Source of the DNA: Haloarcula marismortui ATCC 43049
GTDB lineage: Archaea; Halobacteriota; Halobacteria; Halobacteriales; Haloarculaceae
Direction of reading: 5' to 3'
NCBI RefSeq assembly: GCF_000011085.1
Contig: NC_006396.1
Coordinates: 868,001 to 932,000, forward strand
DNA: 64,000 bases
This document shows positions 35,202 to 44,962 of the stretch, piece by piece (the first letter of the stretch is position 1; every line of letters starts with the position of its first letter). The position numbers and the translations under genes were made by a program. Below the pieces are notes generated by a model, which saw only the letters and a list, made by a program, of their open reading frames with translations, was not told the DNA's origin and searched no databases.

Positions 35202-35698
35202 GTATGGCACTGGCGAGGGGACGGTCGCTTCAATCACTGCCGACCATGCTCGGCCTGCTGGGCATCGTCGCCGCGGCAGGCGGGCTCGTCCTAGGTGGAC
35301 CGGTATGGCTTGGCCTCGTCGGTGTTGTCCTGGGCGGGCTCTATCTGTCCGGAACAGTCGTTCTCGCGGTCGTGCTGGGACAGATAGCACTCATCGCAGT
35401 TGGTGCACCGTCACTGCTATCGCTCGTCCTTGTCGAAGGTGGCCTGTTCCTCGCATTGCTTTCGGTCACTATTGAGACACCCGACAGTCGAGTCGCTGGC
35501 AGCCTCGTGGCGCTTGTCGTGCCACTGCTCGGCGGTCTCGCCTGGCTGTCGCTCGGACGCTTGAACCTAGACCCATTCAGGGCCGGGTCCGCCCTCCTCG
35601 TTGGGATTGCCATCGTCGGCTATCTGTTCCATCGCTATCTGCTGCTAGAACTCGACATCGTGACTGAAGACGCAGCTTCGGATCGTGAATTCCTATGA
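35198..35698 (+). CDS. Small polytopic membrane protein
   Basis: A 166-residue protein, nearly all hydrophobic, with about five membrane segments (LGLLGIVAAAGGLVLGGPVW, LVLVEGGLFLALLSV, VALVVPLLGGLAWLS). Not recognised beyond its place in DUF58 clusters. It overlaps the upstream and downstream genes by 4 bases each, so all three should be made together in a coupled way. It may be the membrane partner of the DUF58 protein. Confidence 0.75.
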   Translation: MSMALARGRSLQSLPTMLGLLGIVAAAGGLVLGGPVWLGLVGVVLGGLYLSGTVVLAVVLGQIALIAVGAPSLLSLVLVEGGLFLALLSVTIETPDSRVAGSLVALVVPLLGGLAWLSLGRLNLDPFRAGSALLVGIAIVGYLFHRYLLLELDIVTEDAASDREFL

Positions 35699-36648
35699 GT
35701 CAACCCGAGCCCTCGCAACTGGACGCATCAACTGATGACAGCGACCAGCAAACGGATGTTGTACCGGATCGCCAGACACTCGAAGCGGAGCTAGGCGTAT
35801 TGCGAGAGGAGAACCGCCGGTTACGCGAGTCCTACGCGCATGCAAAGCGGGCAACGTTCAGACGGACCGCATTGGGCTTTTTTGCGGTCGGTGGGCTCTC
35901 CCTCATAGCGGCGTTCGTTTTTCCGGCCCTGCAAACTATTTTCATCGCGTTCGGTGGGACCGGTGTGTTCGCCGGCATCGTCACGTTTTATCTCACTCCC
36001 GAGCGATTCGTTTCGGCGTCGGTCGGTGACACGGTGTTCGACACGCTAGCCGATGTCGAGCAGCACCTTGTCAGCGAACTGGAACTCCAGACTGAGACGG
36101 TGTATGTCCCAACAGCATCCCACCCGGAGATGGCTGCGCGCCTGTTCGTCCCCCAGCACGTCGAGTACGCGGTTCCCGACCCGGAGCAGTTGGGAGAGCT
36201 GTTCGTCACGGGCGTCGAAGCGGAGCAAGGTATATCGCTTCCCCCGACCGGTGTCCGGCTATACACCGAGTTCGAGCGAACCCTGTCGGGTGAACTCGAT
36301 GACGACCCCGATGCAATAGCGACACAGCTGACTGCGGCCCTGTCCGAGCAGTTCGAACTCGTCGACGACACAACAATCGAAATCGGTGGCGAGAACCGAA
36401 CCGCTTCTATTGCCATCGATAATCCTGCGTTCGGTGACATTCACCGACTAGATCATCCGGTGGTGTCCCTGCTCGCGGTGGGGTTTGCCACGGGCCTTGA
36501 CAGACCGGTTACCGTCGACACCCGCGATGACGAGCGCTTCAGCGGCGTCGTGACCGTGTCGTGGGACGCACTCGAACAACCATCGGCGCAGTCCAGTGGC
36601 ACGGCGACTCCGGAACAAGCGACGACCACAATCCCGGAAACCAGCTAA
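35695..36648 (+). CDS. Coiled-coil membrane protein of DUF58 operon
   Basis: A 317-residue protein. A coiled coil (TLEAELGVLREENRRLRESY, about 28-47) precedes two membrane segments (about 56-105), followed by a soluble domain of about 200 residues with TVYVPTASHPEMAARLFVP and a Thr/Glu-rich tail. No named domain is recognised. It overlaps the previous gene (ATGA at 35695). It ends 14 bases from the convergent MoxR gene, leaving almost no room for separate terminators. Confidence 0.75.
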   Translation: MSQPEPSQLDASTDDSDQQTDVVPDRQTLEAELGVLREENRRLRESYAHAKRATFRRTALGFFAVGGLSLIAAFVFPALQTIFIAFGGTGVFAGIVTFYLTPERFVSASVGDTVFDTLADVEQHLVSELELQTETVYVPTASHPEMAARLFVPQHVEYAVPDPEQLGELFVTGVEAEQGISLPPTGVRLYTEFERTLSGELDDDPDAIATQLTAALSEQFELVDDTTIEIGGENRTASIAIDNPAFGDIHRLDHPVVSLLAVGFATGLDRPVTVDTRDDERFSGVVTVSWDALEQPSAQSSGTATPEQATTTIPETS

Positions 36649-36662
36649 CTGCGGTCCGGTCG

Positions 36663-37673
36663 CTATTCGGAGTCGCGTTTCGTCCCGCCGTCACCGACCG
36701 CTGTCTCGACATCCACACTGTGGTCGGTGTCAGACCCCGGCGGCGTTATCGACTGGAGGATTTCCTCGATAACCGCTTCAGCGGTGATCTGGCTCAGTTC
36801 GGCGTCGCTGTTCATAATGAGACGATGGCGCAACACCGGGAGCGCCATCTCTTTTACGTCGTCCGGAATGACATACTCACGGCCGTTCAGACGAGCGACC
36901 GCTTTCGCTGTATTCTGCAGATCGATTGTCGCCCGCGGTGAGGCGCCGTGAATGACGTTTCGGTGGTCCCGCGTTGCGCCGACGATAGCGAGAATGTACT
37001 CCTTGATGCTGTCTTCGATATGTGTCCCAGGGACCACTGTCCGGGCGTCCAGAAGTTCGTCCCGAGAGATGACCTGCGAGATAGAGTCCGCATCAAGCGT
37101 CGGATTCGCGTCGAACCGGTCGAGGATTGCGCGCTCATCCTCTGAGTTGGGAATCTCAGTGACGAGTTTCATCTGGAATCGGTCGCGCTGGGCCTCCGGG
37201 AGTTTGAACGTCCCTTCCATCTCAAGTGGGTTCATCGTCGCAACGACGGTAAACGGCGTCGGGAGTTCGAGCGTCGACCCTTCGATAGACACCTGCCCCT
37301 CCTGCATCGCTTCGAGCAGCGCGCTCTGCGTTTTCGGCGGGGCGCGGTTGATCTCGTCAGCGATGACCAGATTGGTAAACACCGGGCCTTTCTGCAGTTC
37401 GAACTCGCCGTTTCGCTGGTGATACACTGTCGTTCCGGTGATATCTGCAGGGAGCAAGTCAGGCGTCATCTGGACCCGAGAGTGCTGGAGATCCGTCGCG
37501 TTGGCGATAAGCGTGGCAATTGTGGTTTTTGCGACACCGGGAACCCCCTCTAAAAGCACGTGACCGCGCGTAAGCATTGCGACAGTAATGTGTCGAAGAA
37601 TCTGCTCGTTACCGATAAGAACTGTTTCCGTCTCCTCTCTGAGACGGTCGTACAGTACCGCCGGATCAGTCAT
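36663..37673 (-). CDS. MoxR-family AAA ATPase
   Basis: A 336-residue ATPase. Walker A is GVPGVAKTT (43-51), Walker B LVIADEINRA with Asp106/Glu107, and sensor-type segment VVATMNPLEMEGTFKLPEAQ (family TQNPxE..G.YPLPEAQ). MoxR proteins act as chaperone-like ATPases for vWA/DUF58 partners. It is the last gene of a three-gene minus-strand operon and overlaps the DUF4350 gene by 8 bases. The DUF58 operon faces it tail to tail, so the two halves of the usual MoxR-DUF58 module are on opposite strands. Confidence 0.94.
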   Translation of the reverse strand: MTDPAVLYDRLREETETVLIGNEQILRHITVAMLTRGHVLLEGVPGVAKTTIATLIANATDLQHSRVQMTPDLLPADITGTTVYHQRNGEFELQKGPVFTNLVIADEINRAPPKTQSALLEAMQEGQVSIEGSTLELPTPFTVVATMNPLEMEGTFKLPEAQRDRFQMKLVTEIPNSEDERAILDRFDANPTLDADSISQVISRDELLDARTVVPGTHIEDSIKEYILAIVGATRDHRNVIHGASPRATIDLQNTAKAVARLNGREYVIPDDVKEMALPVLRHRLIMNSDAELSQITAEAVIEEILQSITPPGSDTDHSVDVETAVGDGGTKRDSE

Positions 37674-38760
37674 TACGTTGACGGTCGGGCCGCTGTTTAA
37701 TAACGGCTTCCGTTACTCGCTTTACTTGAGCGGATTCCCAGTCCGGGTGACGGCCGCTAAGGTACTTTTCCACGCCGTCTCGGGACAAGTGCGGGTCCGG
37801 CTCGCGGCCGCTGTATTCGCGGAATCGATCCCGAATAGGCTCGTCGAGACGGCGGTCGTACGCGAGTAGCGCCCCGACAAGCACGACGCCACAGAACAGT
37901 AACAACGCGTCCGACCGCTGCACGGCGAGGACGGCAGCGGCCACTGGCGGGATACTGCTGGCGTGTGAGTAATCCAGCAGGGCCGTGTCGTGATCGGCGA
38001 CGAGGTTCCGGACGAACCGTCGGTTGTCACCTCGTTCGAGCATCGCGTTCACGAAGAGACTCGGGTCACTGACGGCGATAACTCGACCGTCGCCGACCAA
38101 TTCGCTCGTGACGACAGGTCGAGATGCTAACTGCTCCGCACCGTCGAGGTTGGCGTTACCGTTGGTGTCGAGATAGGCGTATTCGGAGGTGTTGACGAGT
38201 GGCGTCGCGTTGCCGGCCCTGACAGTCGTGCCGTAGTTGAGGACGACAGTATCGACGCCGGCAGTCTCCGGATAGTCGCCGGCAGGCGTCGCTTCCGGGA
38301 GCGAGGAGTTGCGGTAGTAATTTCGGTTGTCGTACACCGGGCGACCGTCAAAACGCGCGTCAGCACCGACGGCAGCGAGCAGGGAATTCCCTTCTGGGCG
38401 GTAATCCTCGGCAACGACGAGTGTCCCGCCGCTTCGAACGAACTCCGCGATTCGTGCCCGCTCGCTCGACGAGTACGGCTCCGCCGGCGAGAGAACGACT
38501 GCAACCGTTCCGTCCGCGTCACTCGTCGGATACTGACTCACGTTCGTTCCGACGGTTACGTTTGCACCGGCATCAGCTGCGACAGTTCGAAGCTCGCCCG
38601 CCCCGTCCCACTGGGAATTATACGCACCGAACGCCGCTGAAGACGTGCTCGCGGCGTAGACGAGCGCGATGACCGTGAGGGCAGTGTAGGTGGCAAGCAG
38701 TAGCTGTGGGAGAGTGAGCGACGGGAGCCAGGAATCGTCGGGAGACGGTTCCGATACCAT
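37666..38760 (-). CDS. DUF4350 domain-containing membrane protein
   Basis: A 364-residue protein from ATG 38760 (MVSEPSPDDSWLPSL); a longer frame upstream covers the neighbouring gene in another frame and is not believed. One N-terminal membrane segment (LLLATYTALTVIALVYA), then an outer domain with IAEFVRSGGTLVVAEDY and VVTSELVGDGRVIAVSDPSL, then a second membrane segment near 290-310 and a cytoplasmic tail. This matches DUF4350, regularly found with MoxR and DUF58. Start and stop overlap both neighbours, giving tight coupling. Confidence 0.85.
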   Translation of the reverse strand: MVSEPSPDDSWLPSLTLPQLLLATYTALTVIALVYAASTSSAAFGAYNSQWDGAGELRTVAADAGANVTVGTNVSQYPTSDADGTVAVVLSPAEPYSSSERARIAEFVRSGGTLVVAEDYRPEGNSLLAAVGADARFDGRPVYDNRNYYRNSSLPEATPAGDYPETAGVDTVVLNYGTTVRAGNATPLVNTSEYAYLDTNGNANLDGAEQLASRPVVTSELVGDGRVIAVSDPSLFVNAMLERGDNRRFVRNLVADHDTALLDYSHASSIPPVAAAVLAVQRSDALLLFCGVVLVGALLAYDRRLDEPIRDRFREYSGREPDPHLSRDGVEKYLSGRHPDWESAQVKRVTEAVIKQRPDRQRND

Positions 38761-39035
38761 CAGATCAGCCCCGGCGGGAGAATTGCAAGGATACGTTTGA
38801 TAACCACGTAAGCAAAGCCCACCAGACCGAGCCCGATGAGCCACCAGAGCCGCCGTCGCCAGCGCGGCGACACGGCCTGCGGTGCGACCAGTTCGACAGT
38901 AACGAGAAACCCGATCAGCGAGACGACGAAAAACAGCTCCAGTGTCAGCGCATCCAGGAGGGTCAACACGAGGATGGTTCCAAGCACCCACATGAGATGC
39001 CCGTAGATGAACTGCTGTCGCTGTCGGGTCGCCAT
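38760..39035 (-). CDS. Small membrane protein of MoxR operon (91 aa)
   Basis: Starts MATRQRQQFIYGHL at ATG 39035; the frame is open 10 codons further up, but this start fits better. Three hydrophobic segments (LMWVLGTILVLTLLDAL, FFVVSLIGFLVTVELV, LWWLIGLGLVGFAYVV). Its stop shares one base with the DUF4350 start (TGATG), so it is the first gene of the operon. No family is recognised; it is probably a membrane subunit of the MoxR/DUF58 complex. Confidence 0.75.
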   Translation of the reverse strand: MATRQRQQFIYGHLMWVLGTILVLTLLDALTLELFFVVSLIGFLVTVELVAPQAVSPRWRRRLWWLIGLGLVGFAYVVIKRILAILPPGLI

Positions 39036-39131
39036 GATACGGCGTTCTTGTCGGTAGACAGTCAAAGTTCCGACCGACGGGCAAGGTTCAGATTCCCACT
39101 GGACAAGCTGATCCCTATGCTAGGGACTCGG

Positions 39132-42100
39132 TCAGTCGTCGCTAGGCTGTCTTTCGTCGACCGACTCGTCGTCGGGCGTCCGCGTTCGGTCACCACTCGG
39201 GAGCAACGAGACCGGTGAGGCCGTCAGATACGGCACCGTTGCGACGAGGGCACCGAACAGGGCGAGCGAGACGCCACCGACGAATATCGCTGTGAGGATC
39301 GCTGGCGGCGTCCGCGCGGAAAGACGGAAGCCGAAGAAGACGAGCCAGCCAGCCCGCTCCAGCAGCTGTAACGCGAGAACGGACAGGCCAAGCGCGAGAC
39401 CGGTCGCTGGGATCGCTATCCGGGCGATATCGGCCAGAATCGTCCGCAGGACCCGCCACTGCGTCGCGCCGGTTGAGCGATGGATGCCGATAGCCTGCCG
39501 GCGCGCGTGGACCCCCTGTGCGAACGTCGCCGTGGTACTGCCGACGGTACTCAACGCCGAGAGAACGACAAGGACGCCGAGAATCAACTGGACGTTCCCG
39601 AACACGCCCTCGACGGAGCGCTCGATTGGCGTTCCGGACGCGTACGACCCGCTGCTTGCCACCGCAGATGCCAGCCGGCGGTCGCCGGTCACCTCGTAGT
39701 CCGCCGTGGTGAGGGTGGTCCCGTTGACTGTCATTCGATAGGTGTACGTTCCGGGCTGGCTACGTCCACCGTCCGGGGAGAACCGCGTTTGCGTGACGTT
39801 TCCGGGCGGCATATAGACGGTCCGGTTCCGGGAGACACCGGGACCGATGACGCCCACGTTGCGCGTGAGCGGTTCCTGCCATGGGTTTGCGAGCCCGACC
39901 CTGAGCGTCGGCGTCGTCAGGACCGAGCCCGATGACGGAGCTATCGACAGCTCCCCGTACAGTTCCCGCTCAGTTCCACGGACGATTTGAATATCGTGTG
40001 TCGCCGTCTGGTTTCCGGACCGGGCCGTTATCGTGTAGTTCCCCGGCTCGCGTGGCAGGGGAACAACGGCAACACCGCTCGAGCCAGTTCTGAGCGACGG
40101 GCCGTTTACCGTGACGGTGGCGTTCGAAACGCGCTCGCCAGTTTTCGTGACGACAGGGACGGAGAGTCCCGACCCGGGCGGAGCCTGTGAGGGCAACTGG
40201 CTCGGAATCTCGATAGCGTTCGGCGAGACGACGGTCACTGGGTGGGTGTACTCCCCGGCAGTAGCGTTTGCGGTCCCCAGCTCCGACGCGGTAACGGAGA
40301 CAGTACCAGTCCGCTCCTGTCCCGGCGGAACAGCCACTGTCGTTGTTCGCCGGTCGCCCTGATACCGGACTGTGACTTCCCGGTCCGCCCGCTCGTTGCC
40401 GACGTTTCGGACGGCGATGGTGAGGGTGACTGTGTCACCTTTTGTGACGCGTCTCGGACCTGACAACCCCGTCACGACAGCGCCCGACTGGTTAGCCGCG
40501 ACACCGTCGGCATCGTCGATCTCAGACACCGGGCCCTTGACGCGAATCATGTGGACCTGCCCTGGCCCGGTCGCCAAGTCGGCCGCGGAGTCAAGCGGCA
40601 GAATGAGCAAGTCATCGAGCGTTCTGGGGGCGTCGTACCGTCCGACGATGGTGACCCGGCGAACCCCAGGCTTGACGCTCCCACTGACGGTCAGTTCGTC
40701 ACCGACCTCGACATCGAGCGTCTGTGCAAGGTCGCTCCCGATGACGGCCTCGTCGTGTCGCTGTGGTCGCTGGCCTTCGACCAGCGTGGCTCCAGTGACG
40801 TTCGCGAACGCATCGTACTTCGCCCCGTGAGCCATGTACGGCTGGCCGTCCGAAACCTGAGCGTAGATGATCTCCGGGCTGGCCGGTGTCCCGTCGGCAC
40901 TCAGGGCGGAGGCGTACTCAGCATCGAGCCGACTGTTCAGCGGGTGGGGCGCGCCGGCTTCGGTGATGGTCCCAGTGCCGCCCGCTTCACCGCCAAGCGG
41001 GGAGGCGAGGCCGGCCAGCGAGACAACCAGCAGGAACGTGATGCCGAACACGGTCAGCGTCGCCGCCGTCGGCACGACCGAGCGCCACGAAAGGAACGTC
41101 GGTGTGACCCAGCTTCTGAGCGTCGCAAGCGTCGACTGCCCGGACTGGCCAGACCGAGTATGGCGGTTTCCGAGAGAGGCCGGTGGACGAGTCGCCGCAG
41201 GATAGGCCGCGAGCGCGCCGGCAACCAGCCCCATCAGAACAAAAATGCCGGCGACGCCAGCGACGACAGTAGCGCTCTGGCCGGTGACAGTGATATCGAG
41301 CGCGATTGGGAGCCCGACGAAAATCGCGACGTTGACGAGTGCCTTGATAAGGATGAGTCCGACGGCGTAGCCCAGCACGACGCCGGTCGTGACGAGAAGG
41401 CCGGCACGAAGCGTAAACAGAAGCCCCACACGCCACCCCGACGCGCCGGTCGAGCGAATTACCCGTATCGCATCGAGTCGGTCGCGGACGCTCATCCGCG
41501 TGACGTTGTAGACGACGATGAGAACCAGCAATCCGCCGGCAGCCGCGGCGATACCCAGCGCCCAGAGCACCTGCTCCAGACCGCCAAGGACGTACAGGAG
41601 CGCGCTGACAAGCGGTGCCCCTTCACTCGGAAGGCTCCCTAGCCCGGTTCCGCTCGGACTGTGGTTGATGACGAAGTAGCCGGTGACGCCGACCCGCTGG
41701 GCGGTCGAGGCGTTCGTCGCGTACCACTGGTTCGAGAGGAACGTCGTTCCCCGCTGCTGTGGCACGACCGTGAGCGAGACGGTGCTGTTCGACCCGCTGA
41801 CCGTTCGGGTCTGTTGCTGGGAGACCGGTCCTCGGCCGTCGACGCCGTCAGGAAGTGTCGGTAATCGCCCCTCCTGCCACTGTGCCGACCCCTCGATGAG
41901 CACTCTGGGCGCATCGGGTGGGATGCCGACGAGACGAAGGTCGGTCCCGTCTGTGGTCGCCGTCGCTGTCGGGAGCACGGTGACATCCTCACCGGGTTCC
42001 GGCGGGCCATGTTCCGCGTCGTGGTAAGTGACCGTCCCGGAGTTCGCAAGCGGTTCGGCGAACGTTTCCGAGTACGTGACGGCGGTGAACAACAGCAAGA

Positions 42101-42197
42101 CCGTGCCGATGAGAAACGCGGCCGTCACGGCGACGACGACGACGGTGAGCCGATCTCGTCTGGACCAGCGAAACAGGAGAGCGTTTCTGTATCCCAT
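39132..42197 (-). CDS. Large FtsX/MacB-like ABC permease
   Basis: A 1,021-residue permease with an N-terminal membrane helix, a first FtsX-type block (about 200-340), another helix near 390, a long outer region (about 410-880) with Ig-like repeats (GDTVTLTIAVRNVGNERADR, ERVSNATVTVNGPSLRTG), and a second FtsX block at the C-terminus (TFAQGVHARRQAIGIHRSTG). MacB/LolCDE-type systems do mechanical work across the membrane rather than channel transport. The tail is rich in Asp/Glu. The ATPase gene ends 7 bases upstream, so they form one system. Confidence 0.85.
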   Translation of the reverse strand: MGYRNALLFRWSRRDRLTVVVVAVTAAFLIGTVLLLFTAVTYSETFAEPLANSGTVTYHDAEHGPPEPGEDVTVLPTATATTDGTDLRLVGIPPDAPRVLIEGSAQWQEGRLPTLPDGVDGRGPVSQQQTRTVSGSNSTVSLTVVPQQRGTTFLSNQWYATNASTAQRVGVTGYFVINHSPSGTGLGSLPSEGAPLVSALLYVLGGLEQVLWALGIAAAAGGLLVLIVVYNVTRMSVRDRLDAIRVIRSTGASGWRVGLLFTLRAGLLVTTGVVLGYAVGLILIKALVNVAIFVGLPIALDITVTGQSATVVAGVAGIFVLMGLVAGALAAYPAATRPPASLGNRHTRSGQSGQSTLATLRSWVTPTFLSWRSVVPTAATLTVFGITFLLVVSLAGLASPLGGEAGGTGTITEAGAPHPLNSRLDAEYASALSADGTPASPEIIYAQVSDGQPYMAHGAKYDAFANVTGATLVEGQRPQRHDEAVIGSDLAQTLDVEVGDELTVSGSVKPGVRRVTIVGRYDAPRTLDDLLILPLDSAADLATGPGQVHMIRVKGPVSEIDDADGVAANQSGAVVTGLSGPRRVTKGDTVTLTIAVRNVGNERADREVTVRYQGDRRTTTVAVPPGQERTGTVSVTASELGTANATAGEYTHPVTVVSPNAIEIPSQLPSQAPPGSGLSVPVVTKTGERVSNATVTVNGPSLRTGSSGVAVVPLPREPGNYTITARSGNQTATHDIQIVRGTERELYGELSIAPSSGSVLTTPTLRVGLANPWQEPLTRNVGVIGPGVSRNRTVYMPPGNVTQTRFSPDGGRSQPGTYTYRMTVNGTTLTTADYEVTGDRRLASAVASSGSYASGTPIERSVEGVFGNVQLILGVLVVLSALSTVGSTTATFAQGVHARRQAIGIHRSTGATQWRVLRTILADIARIAIPATGLALGLSVLALQLLERAGWLVFFGFRLSARTPPAILTAIFVGGVSLALFGALVATVPYLTASPVSLLPSGDRTRTPDDESVDERQPSDD

Positions 42198-42204
42198 CGA
42201 TTCG

Positions 42205-42906
42205 TTAGTTCGTCTCCGTTGACGGGCTCGCGTCCGGCGTCGAGGCAGTATCCGAGACGAGCGTGCCGCCGCGGATGAACAGCCGTTCGTCGAACCGCTG
42301 TGCCAGTTGCGGGTCGTGGCTGATGACGACGAGTGCAGTTTCCGTCGATTCCTTCATGCTAAACAGGAGGTTTAGCACCGACTCGGCGGTGTCCGGGTCT
42401 AGCTGCCCGGTCGGTTCGTCGGCGAGAATTATTTCGGGACGGTTTGCAAGCGCTCGTGCGATAGCGACCCGCTGTTTCTCGCCCCCGCTCAGCGTCGCGG
42501 GGTACTGGTGTTCGAGTCCGGCGATGCCCAATCGTTCGAACAGCGTGTCCAGCCAGTCGGGGTCACGGTTGCCCGCGTGTTCCTGCGGGAGCGACGCGTT
42601 CTCGCGGGCGGTCAGGTCACCGATGAGCTGGAAGTCCTGGAAGACGAACCCGAGCGTCGTCCGCCGCAGGCTAGCGCGCTGGCGTTCGGACAGGGCACTC
42701 GCATCTCGGCCGGCGACCTCCAATCGACCGCTAGACGGTGGTTCTAGGAGTCCGAGGACGTTGAACAGGGTCGACTTCCCGGCCCCGCTAGGTCCCTGCA
42801 CGAGCATTGCCGCGTCGGACCCGACGGTAAGTGAGACGCCATTGAGAATCTTGGTGCCCCGTCGTGTGACACACAGCCCTGAGCCGACGAGGACGGGGTC
42901 AGTCAT
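42205..42906 (-). CDS. ABC ATPase, MacB/LolD type
   Basis: A 233-residue ATPase from ATG 42906 (MTDPVLVGSGLCVTRRG); the upstream extension is not supported. Walker A GPSGAGKST (38-46), Q-loop in FVFQDFQLIGDLTA, signature LSGGEKQR (139-146), Walker B IILADEPTGQLD and an H-loop His (VVISHD). It is the energy unit for the adjacent 1,021-residue permease. Substrate unknown; MacB-like systems often handle lipoproteins or envelope stress. Confidence 0.93.
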   Translation of the reverse strand: MTDPVLVGSGLCVTRRGTKILNGVSLTVGSDAAMLVQGPSGAGKSTLFNVLGLLEPPSSGRLEVAGRDASALSERQRASLRRTTLGFVFQDFQLIGDLTARENASLPQEHAGNRDPDWLDTLFERLGIAGLEHQYPATLSGGEKQRVAIARALANRPEIILADEPTGQLDPDTAESVLNLLFSMKESTETALVVISHDPQLAQRFDERLFIRGGTLVSDTASTPDASPSTETN

Positions 42907-42996
42907 TGTCGGCCTTTCTGCCGGCCCCGTATTGTATGCCACGGTTACATACACGGGAAAAATGGACATAAGGTGGCCCCCACGAACCGTGTGCGC

Positions 42997-44685
42997 TCAG
43001 CAGTTCGTTCGGTTCCCGCCGGGGCGAACGAGGTACACGGAGTCGAGCCCCCGGGTGTCATAGACTACGTCGTTCTCGTACCGCCACTCCCCCAGCGCCG
43101 CGGGCGTGGTCTTTTCGCTTCCTGCCGGAAACAGGTGCGCCCCGGTTGTCCCCCACGACGCCCGCGACAGCGTCGGGCAGCTGGGTTCCATCCCGCCACC
43201 GAGCCATCGGGCGGTCGGCTGGTACGTACCGTTGGTTGAACCCGGATAGTACAGGTCAACGATACGGCTGAACGGATGGTCGGAAGCCCACTGTTCGTCG
43301 ACGTGGTCTGCGGTGAACGTCGCGGCTGCGAACTGCGATTCGGTCGCCCCCGTCGGGAATGCTAGCGTGTCGAGATTGACGAACGCGATAGGCATCGTCA
43401 CGACTGCGGCGACCACGACGACGATTGTCAGAACTGTTGCGAGTCGGTGGCTATGGGCCTTTGGCGACCCAAGTCCGCCGTCCGGTGATGGCGACCGCCG
43501 ATAGGCAACTGACGCGATGCCGATGCCAGCGAGCACGAACACGGGCAGATGGACGAACGTCTGTCCGCGGAGCGCCGTCCCGTAGTACTCCGGCGTCAGC
43601 GAGGCGGTCAACGAGAAGTACACAATAACGATCGGCGCTAGCAGCAGCGCAAGCATGACCGGGCCGACCAGCCGGCGGTCGCGGCTCGCGCGCGGAAGGC
43701 CAACGACCGCAAACACCACCGGGACAGCGAAGGCCGCAACAAGCACCAGAAGGCCGGTCGGCGTGGTCTGTGTCCCGGGAAACACGGTCTGTAACGCGTT
43801 CGCGCCGAGCGTCAGGAACCAGAGACCAACCGCGCCGCCGACGGTCACCCGCTGCAGGCGAGCGCTCGTCCGCTGGAACCAGACAAGCGTCGCCACCAGC
43901 ACGACCACCCAGGCCAGGAACAGCCCCGGATACGCGCTGATACGGTCGACGTAGGGAACCACCAGCTGGGACTGCTCCGCGAACCGGTAGTACCCCCACA
44001 TATACACCCAGAAGCCTGCGACGACGGCGAGGGCAGTAACAGCGTCACGACGCGACGGAATCATAGCGAGGTGGGCGGCTAGCACTCCTGTCAGTACCAG
44101 CCCGGCAATAAGCGAACTGAACGTATGCAGGAGCGGGAAAGCAGCGAACAGGACGACCACGACTGCCCCCCAGCGACGCCTGTATCGATCCGTCGTGAGC
44201 AACCGATGGACGGCAATCGCAAACAGTGGCAGCAAGAGGAAGGCCAGCGCCTCTTCGTCGGTCTGGCCAGTCCGACGGAGATAGATTCCCTCCACTGCGA
44301 GCCCCATCCCGACCACGCCCATCGCCAGCGTCGTCCGGGAGTGACGCCAGCGACTCGACTGTGCGAGGCGTTTGACTAGCGCCATCGCCGTCAGACAGGA
44401 CGCTGCACCGGTGACCGCGACGACCGGCTGGGCGATGTACAGCGGCCGCTCACCGGTAAGCGAACCGACGACCGTCAGCACAGCAGTAAACACGATGTTG
44501 TCCGCGCGGAACCGTGTGAGTGGAAACGTCCCCGTCCGAAGCGTGTCTCTCGCCAGCGCGACGTAGCCGAATCCGTCTAGCGTCGAGGGCAGCGGTGTCC
44601 AGTGGAGCGTCGTCAGTCGGGCCGCGGCTGCCACGGCCAGCACAGCCACGATGAGCAGCACTCGTCCCGTCCGGCCGTCACTCAT
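42997..44685 (-). CDS. Polytopic membrane protein, STT3/GT-C-like
   Basis: A 562-residue protein with about 12 membrane segments. The first outer loop contains STLDGFGYVALARDTLRTG (a D-x-Y pattern like the catalytic loop of GT-C enzymes) and a later one EGIYLRRTGQTDEEALAFLL. A soluble C-terminal part includes YYPGSTNGTYQPTARWLGGG and two Cys. It resembles oligosaccharyltransferase-like or dolichyl-phosphate-sugar-using transferases, but no diagnostic WWDYG motif is seen. It lies upstream of the ABC genes on the same strand with about a 90-base gap. Confidence 0.65.
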   Translation of the reverse strand: MSDGRTGRVLLIVAVLAVAAAARLTTLHWTPLPSTLDGFGYVALARDTLRTGTFPLTRFRADNIVFTAVLTVVGSLTGERPLYIAQPVVAVTGAASCLTAMALVKRLAQSSRWRHSRTTLAMGVVGMGLAVEGIYLRRTGQTDEEALAFLLLPLFAIAVHRLLTTDRYRRRWGAVVVVLFAAFPLLHTFSSLIAGLVLTGVLAAHLAMIPSRRDAVTALAVVAGFWVYMWGYYRFAEQSQLVVPYVDRISAYPGLFLAWVVVLVATLVWFQRTSARLQRVTVGGAVGLWFLTLGANALQTVFPGTQTTPTGLLVLVAAFAVPVVFAVVGLPRASRDRRLVGPVMLALLLAPIVIVYFSLTASLTPEYYGTALRGQTFVHLPVFVLAGIGIASVAYRRSPSPDGGLGSPKAHSHRLATVLTIVVVVAAVVTMPIAFVNLDTLAFPTGATESQFAAATFTADHVDEQWASDHPFSRIVDLYYPGSTNGTYQPTARWLGGGMEPSCPTLSRASWGTTGAHLFPAGSEKTTPAALGEWRYENDVVYDTRGLDSVYLVRPGGNRTNC

Positions 44686-44962
44686 TGGCGGGTCCTACAG
44701 CGGGTGGGTGTAAGATAGTTACCGCATTCCGACGGCCCCGTCGTGTTTACTGTCCTCGTCTGAGTTTACATGGGCGTCCCTGCGTTGTCGGTAGCGATGG
44801 CCGCCGACCCGTCGACCCCGACACCAACGAACCACGACTGCCGGGTTGCCACTATCAGATCCAACAGTTCGTACGCGTCACTCGTTTCCGCTGGTGCGCG
44901 CTGAAGACAGCAGTTCCAAACAGAATTGCGGACCACAGCAACGAAGGCCAGGGACTGGACGG

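Noticed and set aside
40551..41642. 363-codon frame opposite the ABC permease
   Set aside because: Basic, low-complexity shadow of a strong gene.
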